Positions 1-6,123 of a stretch of 6,519 nucleotides of DNA are shown here, piece after piece. Numbering within the stretch: position 1 is the first letter of the stretch; each line of letters begins with the position of its first letter. Source of the stretch: CAYPTY01 sp964413935 (lineage in GTDB: Bacteria; Bacteroidota; Rhodothermia; Balneolales; Balneolaceae). Under the pieces are notes generated by a model, which saw only the letters and a program-made list of their open reading frames with translations, made no database searches and was not told the origin of the DNA. Position numbers and translations under genes: made by a program. Where the stretch lies: positions 1 to 6,519 of the forward strand of contig CAYPTY010000036.1 of the NCBI GenBank assembly GCA_964413935.1, given 5' to 3'.

Positions 1-1
1 T

Positions 2-174
2 TATGATACAGGCCAGAAGTTGCTGGATGTTGAACTGACCCGCGAATGGAAAAATTTGAAATTCCGGTTTCCGGAATGGACCTGACTTGTATTCGAACAG
101 GGCTAGTCATTTTTTCAAGCAGCATCGGATATTCCCATGAAATCTATCTGGATGATGTGGTTTTTCAGTGATTC
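2..174 (+). pseudogene. C-terminal end of a carbohydrate-binding-like secreted protein, frameshifted, 5' partial
   Basis: The reading frame enters from the left edge (codons from position 2) and hits a TGA at 83-85. A second frame, one base back, continues to a TGA at 172-174. Joined at the A run 50-54, they read ...LTREWKKFEIPVSGMDL... and end ...EIYLDDVVFQ. This is the usual ending of galactose-binding-like or CBM-type beta-sandwich domains: an LTxEWxxFxIP strand, a DL..I.TG strand, and a final YLDD strand. Such domains sit in secreted glycoside hydrolases and related surface proteins; the catalytic part, if any, is outside the window. Restoring one A (A5 to A6) gives a continuous domain, so a deletion there explains the break. 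Sequencing error, true pseudogene and -1 ribosomal slippage are all possible. The domain family is recognised by pattern only. Confidence 0.6.
61..77. repeat. Perfect 7-bp inverted repeat (hairpin) just after the frameshift site
   Basis: ATTCCGG (61-67) and CCGGAAT (71-77) are perfect inverted copies separated by TTT. The hairpin lies inside the carbohydrate-binding-like coding fragment and starts two bases after the heptamer AAATTTG at 52-58. No T-tract follows, so it is not a factor-independent terminator. Confidence 0.55.
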
Positions 175-264
175 CACCTGCAGAATACCTCCACATATCG
201 CTTAATGCATTCTTCACACAATTTCGGCATATTCGGAACAGGCTAAAAATAAACCATCGGGATT

Positions 265-909
265 ATGTCAGTTGATATTGCTCTTATCGTAATCGGAATT
301 GTATTAGTACTAATTGCAATCGTAGGGTCCATTCAAAGCAAAGACTCAGACAAGGCGTTGATCGGGGCTAAGATTCGGATTCCGGCCGGTCTGCTCGGAG
401 TTCTGCTGGTCATCTATGCAGGCTATTCCTTCGGAGCGGTAAACATGGGAACCCAGGCACAGATCGAGCAGGCGGCAAGGGGAAATGTACTGGAAGTTAG
501 CTACCCGGTAAGCAGCGTTCAGATTATTTCACCCATTCAGGGAGATGTGGTTGAATGTCGCGTACTCACCATGGGTGTGTATCCCGAGGGGCATGAAAAA
601 GATATCTGGGTGCTTCTGAAACCTTCTGATGATAAATACTATCCTCAATCCGATCATACCAATACCTCCTATAAAAGAAACGGAGAGTGGCAGGTTATCA
701 CCCGTTTTGGCGGAGATCAGGCCGAATCTTTTGATATCATTGCCTTTGAGGCTGATGCGGATGCCTCTGCTTTCTTTACCCAAACCATAGAAGATTGGAA
801 AGCAGCACTTGAATATCCCGGTCTGGAGGAAGATGAGCTGCCTGAAGGTGCAACCGAGATAGATCGTATTCAGGTAACCCTGAGGGAAAACTGCAGGGGA
901 GTTTTTTAA
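265..909 (+). CDS. Two-helix membrane protein with extracytoplasmic beta-rich domain, function unknown
   Basis: The product has 214 residues. Two hydrophobic segments (about residues 4-22 and 38-58) flank a short loop rich in Lys and Arg. By the positive-inside rule the loop is cytoplasmic and the C-terminal domain faces the periplasm. That domain (about 84-210) shows alternating strand-like segments: IISPIQGDVV at 87-96, WVLLKP at 115-120, YYPQ at 125-128, EWQV at 141-144, FDIIAFEADA at 156-165, and a closing strand after LPEGATEIDR. The layout resembles Ig-like beta-sandwich domains found at the ends of uncharacterised membrane proteins, but I cannot name a family. Two cysteines (98 and 210) fall in this domain. 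The ATG at 265 is chosen because it gives a full first helix. The gene is monocistronic or leads the glycosyltransferase 71 bp downstream. No catalytic motif is visible. Confidence 0.75.
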   Translation: MSVDIALIVIGIVLVLIAIVGSIQSKDSDKALIGAKIRIPAGLLGVLLVIYAGYSFGAVNMGTQAQIEQAARGNVLEVSYPVSSVQIISPIQGDVVECRVLTMGVYPEGHEKDIWVLLKPSDDKYYPQSDHTNTSYKRNGEWQVITRFGGDQAESFDIIAFEADADASAFFTQTIEDWKAALEYPGLEEDELPEGATEIDRIQVTLRENCRGVF

Positions 910-943
910 TCCTTTGTCAGCAGACTGAACCTATCTGAGACTG

Positions 944-960
944 TGAAGCTTTCTGCTTCA
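944..960 (+). terminator. Weak hairpin between the membrane protein and glycosyltransferase genes
   Basis: TGAAGC (944-949) and GCTTCA (955-960) form a perfect 6-bp stem with a TTTCT loop, 35 bp after the stop of the membrane protein gene. The stem is short and no T-run follows, so it is at best a weak or factor-dependent terminator. It could equally be a chance hairpin. Confidence 0.2.
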
Positions 961-980
961 AACTATTCTGAATAAAGGTT

Positions 981-2192
981 ATGAAGATCCTCATCATCGG
1001 TAAAGTATGGCCGGAACCGGCTTCTTCTGCGGCCGGAAGCCGCATGGTACAGCTGATGGAAGTATTGCGGGAGGGCGGACACACCCTGCATTTTGGCACA
1101 ACAGCTGAATTCAGCAGATTCTCCCTTGATCCGGCCGAGCTCGGCATAAAAACGCATCCGCTTAAACTGAATGATGCCTCTTTTGATACGTTCATCGCCG
1201 ATCTGAAACCGGAGGTGGTCATTTATGATCGTTTCATGACCGAAGAACAGTTTGGCTGGCGGGTGCATGAAGTCCTGCCCGATGCCATCACCATCCTGAA
1301 CACCGAAGACCTGCACTTTCTCCGTGCTGCAAGGGAAGCAGATCCCCAAAACCCGGATTTTCACCGGGATGAAACCTGGAGGGAACTTGCGGCGCTTTAT
1401 CGCTGTGACCTCAACCTGATCATTTCTCTTGCAGAGATGGATCTGCTGACCCGTGAGTTTCATTTCGATGCAGCCCGGCTTCACTATCTGCCTCTGCTTT
1501 TTGAAGGGGATCAAGTTAATCCAGCAGACTTACCGGATTATGATGAACGGGAGGGTTTCTGCACCATCGGCAATATGAAACACAAACCAAACCGGGATTC
1601 GGTGGAGTACCTTAAGAAGGAAATCTGGCCGCTGATCCGCAAAGAAAAGCCGGATGCGGTGATGCATGTGTATGGCGCCTATATGCCGGAAGCACTGCAG
1701 CAGCTTCAGGATGAAAAAGAGGGATTCCTCATACACGGCCGGGCTGATTCAGCAGAAGAAATAATGAAAACCCACCGGGTTATGCTGGCGCCGCTGCGTT
1801 TTGGCGCCGGACTCAAAGGCAAACTGCTGGAGGCCATACAGTATGGTCAGCCAAGTGTGTGCACCCGGATCGGAGCAGAAGGAATTGGGGAGGGCGAAGT
1901 CTGGCCGGGAACCATTGCGGATTCGCCACGCCCATTTGCCCGGGCTGCGGTTCGACTGTATGATGATCCGCTTTTATGGGAAGAAGCGGCTCAAAAAGGG
2001 CATAATTTGATCTCTGAAGGCTTTAGCAGGGATAAGCATGCATCAGCACTTCTTGAGCGCTTGGATGAGGTCAGTGCCCGTTATAAAGAGAATGGGAAAA
2101 AGAATTACATTGCATCCATGCTGAGGCATCAGTCGATGAATGCCACCCGCTTTATGGCAAAGTGGATTGAAGAGAAGAATAAGCATCGGTAA
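981..2192 (+). CDS. Glycosyltransferase, GT-B fold (family 4-like)
   Basis: This 403-residue protein has the size and layout of a GT-B glycosyltransferase, which moves a sugar from a nucleotide-sugar donor to an acceptor glycan or lipid in the cytoplasm. The N-terminal Rossmann half opens with KILIIGKVWPEP and a glycine-containing loop SSAAGSR (residues 15-21), the usual acceptor-side start. The C-terminal half carries the donor-binding signature: APLRFGAGLKGKLLEAI (about 270-286), followed by YGQPSV and IGAEGI. E284 in this motif corresponds to the conserved glutamate that contacts the donor in family 4. The ATG at 981 starts directly before the first beta strand, with AAAGG just upstream but only 2 bp away. 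The last 35 or so residues are basic and may be a peripheral membrane or extension helix. Donor and acceptor cannot be inferred: no other polysaccharide genes are visible. Confidence 0.88.
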   Translation: MKILIIGKVWPEPASSAAGSRMVQLMEVLREGGHTLHFGTTAEFSRFSLDPAELGIKTHPLKLNDASFDTFIADLKPEVVIYDRFMTEEQFGWRVHEVLPDAITILNTEDLHFLRAAREADPQNPDFHRDETWRELAALYRCDLNLIISLAEMDLLTREFHFDAARLHYLPLLFEGDQVNPADLPDYDEREGFCTIGNMKHKPNRDSVEYLKKEIWPLIRKEKPDAVMHVYGAYMPEALQQLQDEKEGFLIHGRADSAEEIMKTHRVMLAPLRFGAGLKGKLLEAIQYGQPSVCTRIGAEGIGEGEVWPGTIADSPRPFARAAVRLYDDPLLWEEAAQKGHNLISEGFSRDKHASALLERLDEVSARYKENGKKNYIASMLRHQSMNATRFMAKWIEEKNKHR

Positions 2193-2195
2193 TGG

Positions 2196-2223
2196 GGCAA
2201 GATTTGTTGCCGATTCCAGAATC
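2196..2223. terminator. Two small adjacent hairpins in the convergent intergenic region
   Basis: GGCAA (2196-2200) pairs with TTGCC (2207-2211) across a 6-base loop, and GATTC (2212-2216) pairs with GAATC (2219-2223) across CA. They lie directly after the glycosyltransferase stop, where transcription from both sides converges. Stems are only 5 bp and there is no clear T-tract, so a bidirectional terminator role is speculative. Confidence 0.22.
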
Positions 2224-2240
2224 CAGCTGTTTAATCCTCA
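2223..2240 (+). repeat. Left copy of an 18-bp repeat bordering the assembly gap
   Basis: The bases ccagctgtttaatcctca end exactly at the first N and reappear exactly after the last N at 2341-2358. This is the signature of two contig ends that overlap but were not merged. It is probably not a biological repeat. Confidence 0.85.
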
Positions 2241-2340
2241 NNNNNNNNNNNNNNNNNNNNNNNNNNNNNNNNNNNNNNNNNNNNNNNNNNNNNNNNNNNN
2301 NNNNNNNNNNNNNNNNNNNNNNNNNNNNNNNNNNNNNNNN
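2241..2340. other. Scaffold gap of 100 Ns
   Basis: There are exactly 100 Ns, a common placeholder for a gap of unknown length. The identical 18 bases on either side suggest the true gap is an overlap of 18 bp and that no sequence is missing. Any reading frame running across the Ns is meaningless. Confidence 0.97.
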
Positions 2341-2358
2341 CCAGCTGTTTAATCCTCA
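2341..2358 (+). repeat. Right copy of the 18-bp repeat bordering the assembly gap
   Basis: Identical to 2223-2240. It contains the stop codon and last three codons of the - strand regulator gene, so that gene ends the same way in either contig. Confidence 0.85.
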
Positions 2359-2738
2359 TCAGAGCGGCAATCTTCACAAACCCCAACCAGTAGTATTTCC
2401 GCACTTTCGATGTAGTGATTATCTACCTTAGGTATCCTAACATCCACGGGCAGGCATAACATTTTCGAGCATATCGTACACTGAAAGTGGGGATGCATAT
2501 CTATATGACGCTCCAGTCCGCAATCATCGCAGGGGGCATACCAGGTTAAACCGTCTTTTCCGATGAAGGAATGCACCATGCCTTCATTTTCAAGCCGGTC
2601 AAGCACCCGGTACACGGTGGTTTTATTCATTTGCGATTTTACCCTGCTGATCAGATCCACCACAGAAATAGCTTCCTCCGTTTCATCGAAAAGGGAGATC
2701 AGGGTCTTTACAGGTTTTGTTTTTCGGACTACCGCCAT
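2349..2738 (-). CDS. Fur-family metal-responsive regulator, Zur-like
   Basis: This 129-residue protein is a DNA-binding repressor of the Fur superfamily. The N-terminal winged helix (about 1-67) contains the recognition-helix signature NKTTVYRVLDRLENEGMV (38-55). The dimer/metal half carries two CxxC pairs, C87/C90 and C121/C124, which form the structural zinc site in this family. A further pair, C70/C73, and the histidines in HIDMHPHF (H78, H82, H84) lie where Zur proteins place their sensing site. E. coli Zur also uses a cysteine there, which favours zinc over iron. The frame stays open upstream to 2951, but the ATG at 2738 gives the normal family N-terminus; the extra 71 residues do not look like protein. 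No clear Shine-Dalgarno sequence is seen. It is divergent from the receptor gene, with a Fur-type palindrome 46 bp upstream of its start, so autoregulation is likely. Mur, PerR or Fur specificity cannot be excluded. Confidence 0.87.
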   Translation of the reverse strand: MAVVRKTKPVKTLISLFDETEEAISVVDLISRVKSQMNKTTVYRVLDRLENEGMVHSFIGKDGLTWYAPCDDCGLERHIDMHPHFQCTICSKMLCLPVDVRIPKVDNHYIESAEILLVGVCEDCRSDED

Positions 2739-2760
2739 GGCATAATTTAAAGCAACAGGG

Positions 2761-2788
2761 TTGCAATAACAACAGAATTCTTTATATT
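2761..2788 (+). promoter_or_regulatory. Candidate promoter driving the TonB receptor gene
   Basis: TTGCAA (2761-2766) as a -35-like element is followed after 16 bp by TATATT (2783-2788), which matches 5 of 6 bases of the general -10 consensus. Transcription would start near 2795 and leave a leader of about 170 bases before the receptor ATG. The Bacteroidota-specific TAnnTTTG element is not seen here, so the assignment is tentative. The -10 overlaps the palindrome at 2785-2805, as expected for a repressed promoter. Confidence 0.35.
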
Positions 2789-2805
2789 GCAACTTAATTG
2801 CAATA
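2785..2805. promoter_or_regulatory. Candidate Zur/Fur-type operator (21-bp palindrome)
   Basis: TATTGCAA (2785-2792) and TTGCAATA (2798-2805) are perfect inverted 8-mers separated by 5 bp. The total of 21 bp matches the usual size of a Fur-superfamily site. A third identical half-site, TTGCAATA, lies at 2761-2768, again in inverted orientation to the first arm and 37 bp from its direct copy. The site sits between the divergent regulator and receptor genes and could control both. Binding by the adjacent regulator is inferred from position. Confidence 0.65.
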
Positions 2806-2811
2806 GGGATG

Positions 2812-2967
2812 ATGTGTATGCCTGAATACCTTAACCACCTGCCTTTCCGAATTACCTGTTCCAGCTGTTTGCCTGATGAGCTTCTCATCAACCTAAGAAC
2901 AGCCATTATTATTCTGATCCTGAGCCGCAGACAAAGCTCCATTTCTAACATAAATCAAGCATTATGA
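2812..2967 (+). CDS. Possible small ORF (51 aa) overlapping the receptor start
   Basis: An ATG at 2812 (or 2818, with AGGG at 2805-2808 as a possible ribosome binding site) opens a frame that ends in TGA at 2965-2967. The stop shares ATGA with the receptor ATG at 2964, the classic arrangement for translational coupling. The predicted peptide contains a CSSC motif (residues 16-19) and a short Ile/Leu-rich stretch (TAIIILIL). It lies wholly inside the leader of the candidate Zur-controlled transcript. I recognise no family. A leader peptide controlling receptor translation, a tiny metal-binding protein, or a chance open frame are all possible. The receptor start lacks a Shine-Dalgarno sequence, which makes coupling attractive but unproven. 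Confidence 0.25.
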   Translation: MCMPEYLNHLPFRITCSSCLPDELLINLRTAIIILILSRRQSSISNINQAL

Positions 2968-5261
2968 AATACTCCGGAATTTTCACTCTTTTATTTTTCC
3001 TGCTCCTGTGCAGCACCGTTCACGGGCAGCAGAAACTCAATGGTACAGTTAAGGATTCTCAGGGAAATCCGCTTAACAATGTGAATGTGTATCTACATGA
3101 AAGCAAATCGGGTACATCCACCAATAATGAGGGATATTATTCACTGTTGATCTCAGGATCCAGAACAACGATTACAGTGGAATTCAGCCGGCTTGGTTAT
3201 AAGTCACGGGTTTTTTACCTGAACGTGGATTCACTTGATGCTCCTCAATACCGCAACTTTGATGTTATGATGACGGAAAGCGCAACAGAGCTTTCAGAAG
3301 TGGTGGTTACATCCGGTATCACAAAAGAAAAGCAAAAGCTGCCTTATGCAATATCCTCCGTTTCAAGGGATGAGCTGTTTGAGTCAGGCGCTCCAAATCT
3401 AGCTCAGACTCTGAGCAGAAATCCGGGTGTTTACTTTAGCAGTTTCGGCAATGGAGTTGGCAAACCGGTGCTGCGGGGACTTAGCAATACCAACATTGTG
3501 ATGCTGAATAATGGTATTAAACTGGAGAACTTTAATTTCTCAACCAGTCATCCTTTTTTGCTGGACGAGTTTGCAACAAGCAGGGTTGAAATCATCAAAG
3601 GGCCGGCATCACTGCAGTATGGCTCGGATGCAGTAGGCGGAGTGGTAAATGCGGTAAAAGAACGGCCGGCTCCCATCAACAGTATTCAGGGAGAAGTGAT
3701 TTCTCAGTTCAATACCAATACCAATGGTACCATGACCAGCATTGGGCTGAAAGGAAGTGGAAATCGGACTTTCTGGGGTTTTCGTGCGGGTCTTAAGTCG
3801 CACGAGGACTTTACTGACGGAAATGGGGATCTGGTTTACAATACCCGCTTTCGGGAACTGAATCTAAGTGCAAATACAGGTATCCGTACAGATATCGGGG
3901 TTTTTACGCTCTCGTACCAGTATACCGAGCCGGATTATGGTATTCAGAATATGGGCTCGCAGAATCTGATTTCGAACTTCCCCGATCAGCTGGAGGAGGG
4001 GAGAGATAATCAGGTCTGGTATCAGGACCTGACCAATCATTTATTCACTTCGAACAGTACGATCTATCTGGGCAGCGCGGTCATGGATATTGATCTAGGT
4101 TTTCAAAGTAATCTGAGGAAGGCGCTGGGAGGTTCATATGATGCACAGAATCAGTCCTTTTCGGCTCCCATCGTCGCGTCCATGCTTATGAATACGGTAA
4201 CCTATAACCTGAAGTATATCTACCCATTGAAATCCTCGAAAATTCTGGTTGGAACAAACGGAGCTTTCGTTAACAATCAGGCCGATGAGACTAAACCGGG
4301 GAACCCGGTGCTGGATTCAGAAATTATGGACGCCTCACTGTACACCATCGGTGATTTTGAACTTTCGGAACGCTTTAATTCAACGGTCGGTCTTCGTTTT
4401 GATTACCGGCAGATGGAATCCTTTCCTGTTGCCACACAAACCACGGACCGATTTAAAATCGATAACACCTTCAGTAATATTTCCGGCTCAGCAGGTATAA
4501 CCTATTCTCTCAGTTCTGCTCAGTTCCTGAAAGCAAATGTTTCATCGGGTTTTCGCAGTCCTTCGGTACCTGAACTTACACAGAATGGTATCCATGCGGG
4601 AAGATATGAGCGGGGAGATCCGAAACTGGAATCACAGCGTAATTATCAGGTTGATCTGAATTATCATATCCACAACAGCTGGATTGCCCTGGATATCGCA
4701 CCCTACTATAACTTTATTGATAATTACATCTATCTGGTACTTACGAATGAAGTAGCTCCTATTGGTATGGGGAATGTGTTTCAGCACACACAGAACGACA
4801 CAGAATTTTTTGGAACCGACTTCAGCATAGATGCGCATCCACTGAACTGGCTTGGTTTTCACGCCACCTACAGTTTTGTAAGAGCAGATATTCAAGATGA
4901 TGATAATGTCTCCAACCCCACATTTATTCCACAGGATAGGTTTTCAGCTGAGATCAGACTGCATAAAAACCGTTTATGGAATCTTGACAATGCACTGTTT
5001 GCTGTTCAGTTGAATCACTTTTTTGAACAGGATGAGGTGGGGCAGAATGAGGCGGTTACGGATGCTTATTCATTACTGAACCTGAGGGCCGGTGGTGATA
5101 TCAAACTGATGGGGCAGACTGCTGAGCTTAGTATAATCGCACAGAATCTGACAAACAGCAGCTATATAGATCACCTGTCGGTTACCAAACAACTTGGGCT
5201 GAATGCAATCGGCAGTAATATCATCGTAGCCTTAAGAATACCATTGAATAATACATTTTAA
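2964..5261 (+). CDS. TonB-dependent outer-membrane receptor, ZnuD/HmuR-like
   Basis: This 765-residue protein imports a scarce ligand across the outer membrane using TonB energy. In order it has a signal peptide (about 1-21, ending TVHG before QQ), a carboxypeptidase-D regulatory-like domain (about 24-105) typical of Bacteroidota receptors, a TonB-box-like segment ELSEVVVTSG (110-119), a plug (about 125-232) with PGVYF, PVLRGL and VEIIKGPASLQYGSDAVGGVVN, then a 22-strand-type barrel ending in Phe. The segment FRSPSVPELTQNGIHAG...GDPKLE (about 530-556) resembles zinc receptors of the ZnuD type and also haem receptors. I see no His-rich loop as in neisserial ZnuD. Its position behind a Zur-like regulator and palindrome favours zinc; haem, another metal chelate or iron remain alternatives. 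The frame is intact. The lipoprotein gene follows after 54 bp. Confidence 0.92.
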   Translation: MKYSGIFTLLFFLLLCSTVHGQQKLNGTVKDSQGNPLNNVNVYLHESKSGTSTNNEGYYSLLISGSRTTITVEFSRLGYKSRVFYLNVDSLDAPQYRNFDVMMTESATELSEVVVTSGITKEKQKLPYAISSVSRDELFESGAPNLAQTLSRNPGVYFSSFGNGVGKPVLRGLSNTNIVMLNNGIKLENFNFSTSHPFLLDEFATSRVEIIKGPASLQYGSDAVGGVVNAVKERPAPINSIQGEVISQFNTNTNGTMTSIGLKGSGNRTFWGFRAGLKSHEDFTDGNGDLVYNTRFRELNLSANTGIRTDIGVFTLSYQYTEPDYGIQNMGSQNLISNFPDQLEEGRDNQVWYQDLTNHLFTSNSTIYLGSAVMDIDLGFQSNLRKALGGSYDAQNQSFSAPIVASMLMNTVTYNLKYIYPLKSSKILVGTNGAFVNNQADETKPGNPVLDSEIMDASLYTIGDFELSERFNSTVGLRFDYRQMESFPVATQTTDRFKIDNTFSNISGSAGITYSLSSAQFLKANVSSGFRSPSVPELTQNGIHAGRYERGDPKLESQRNYQVDLNYHIHNSWIALDIAPYYNFIDNYIYLVLTNEVAPIGMGNVFQHTQNDTEFFGTDFSIDAHPLNWLGFHATYSFVRADIQDDDNVSNPTFIPQDRFSAEIRLHKNRLWNLDNALFAVQLNHFFEQDEVGQNEAVTDAYSLLNLRAGGDIKLMGQTAELSIIAQNLTNSSYIDHLSVTKQLGLNAIGSNIIVALRIPLNNTF

Positions 5262-5288
5262 GGTTGTTTATATTGATATGTTTAAGCT

Positions 5289-5300
5289 ATTAATGTTAAT
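5289..5300. repeat. Short palindrome in the receptor-lipoprotein intergenic region
   Basis: ATTAA and TTAAT flank TG in an AT-rich 54-bp spacer. It does not match the TTGCAA-type site upstream. It may be incidental to AT-richness. Confidence 0.2.
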
Positions 5301-5315
5301 ACAAAACACGAGAAA

Positions 5316-6014
5316 ATGGGAAACATATATAAAATATCGGGACTAGCACTGTTAGTTGTACTGGTCTTCGGTTGTGCAACCGAAAAGAAAGATCAGCAGG
5401 AAACAGCGGCTTCAGACAACACAAGAACCAGCATACTGGATAACGATTATGCGGAAGTAGTTAAAGTGGTACTGCAGCCAGGAGACGCTCAGGAAGCTCA
5501 TGAAGGTAAAGATCGCCTTATTTACTCACTAAACGACTATTCCATCGAATGGATGGAGAAAGGGGAAGATTTAGGCGTTAAGGAGTGGAAAGAAGGAATG
5601 ATTCACTATCATGTGGCTGGTATGCATGCTGCAAAAAACAATGGAGATACCAATGCTGAATGGCTGGTATTTGTTCGCAAAGATTCTGCATTGCCTGAAT
5701 GCGGGGATAATACACTTGAGAATGATGTAACCTCGGTTGCAGAAGAACGGACGGAAGTCCTTTTTGAAAATGAACTTTTCAAAGCAACTAAAGTGGTTCT
5801 GCCTGCCGGCGAAAAACTGCCCATGCACTCCGGAATAAACCGGGTAATCTACTCGCTTTCCGATTACATGGTTGAGTACGAATCGGATAAGGAAGGAGAA
5901 ATAGAGAAGAGTTTTAGTGCCGGGGATGTGCACTGGCATGAGGCTTGCATGCACAGCATGGAAAATATCGGCGAGAATGACGCCGAACTCCTTGTTGTAG
6001 CCTACAAAAAGTAA
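5316..6014 (+). CDS. Lipoprotein with two tandem cupin-like repeats, putative metal-binding
   Basis: This 232-residue protein starts with a hydrophobic signal (7-19) and a lipobox VFGC with Cys20 as the lipidated residue. The rest is two homologous repeats (about 44-122 and 150-232). Each has a VVL-PG/AG turn, one histidine (H62 or H171), an IYSL-DY strand, and 35 residues later an HxHx4H motif (H97, H99, H104; H206, H208, H213) followed by an N. This matches a reduced cupin fold whose histidines normally bind a divalent metal. It has no recognised enzyme motif beyond these ligands. Directly downstream of the receptor, it probably shares its transcript, though TATGTTTA (5277-5284) partly resembles a Bacteroidota promoter. 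I infer an envelope-anchored metal-binding partner of the receptor; a cupin enzyme or sensor is the alternative. Confidence 0.85.
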   Translation: MGNIYKISGLALLVVLVFGCATEKKDQQETAASDNTRTSILDNDYAEVVKVVLQPGDAQEAHEGKDRLIYSLNDYSIEWMEKGEDLGVKEWKEGMIHYHVAGMHAAKNNGDTNAEWLVFVRKDSALPECGDNTLENDVTSVAEERTEVLFENELFKATKVVLPAGEKLPMHSGINRVIYSLSDYMVEYESDKEGEIEKSFSAGDVHWHEACMHSMENIGENDAELLVVAYKK

Positions 6015-6123
6015 CTATTCTCCCCGGAATTATTTATTCTGACCGGCATTCGCGGCTTGTTCTGATTTGATGCAGAGCAGGCTGCGTTTAGTCTATGGAA
6101 TCACTCAGAATGAAATACATGGT

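Noticed and set aside
963..1514. Long - strand open frame under the glycosyltransferase
   Set aside because: It is a shadow of a clearly real + strand gene, with no recognisable domain.
2140..2431. Two + strand open frames spanning the N gap
   Set aside because: They are open only because the Ns carry no stops; the real sequence probably collapses at the 18-bp overlap, and neither resembles a protein.
2859..2868. ccagctgttt recurs upstream of the receptor gene, matching part of the gap-flanking repeat
   Set aside because: Only 10 bases match, and the copy lies in an unrelated context; this fits chance and not a dispersed repeat.
2739..2951. Upstream extension of the regulator frame to an ATG at 2951
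   Set aside because: The added 71 residues are basic, low in protein-like character and absent from the Fur-family layout. They would also cover the operator and promoter.
5571..5954. Long - strand open frames under the lipoprotein gene
   Set aside because: They are antisense shadows of the duplicated cupin protein, which has strong domain evidence.
6015..6123. Possible terminator or promoter between the lipoprotein and methyltransferase genes
   Set aside because: Only 4-bp CCGG self-pairings and no T-tract or convincing promoter pair are visible.
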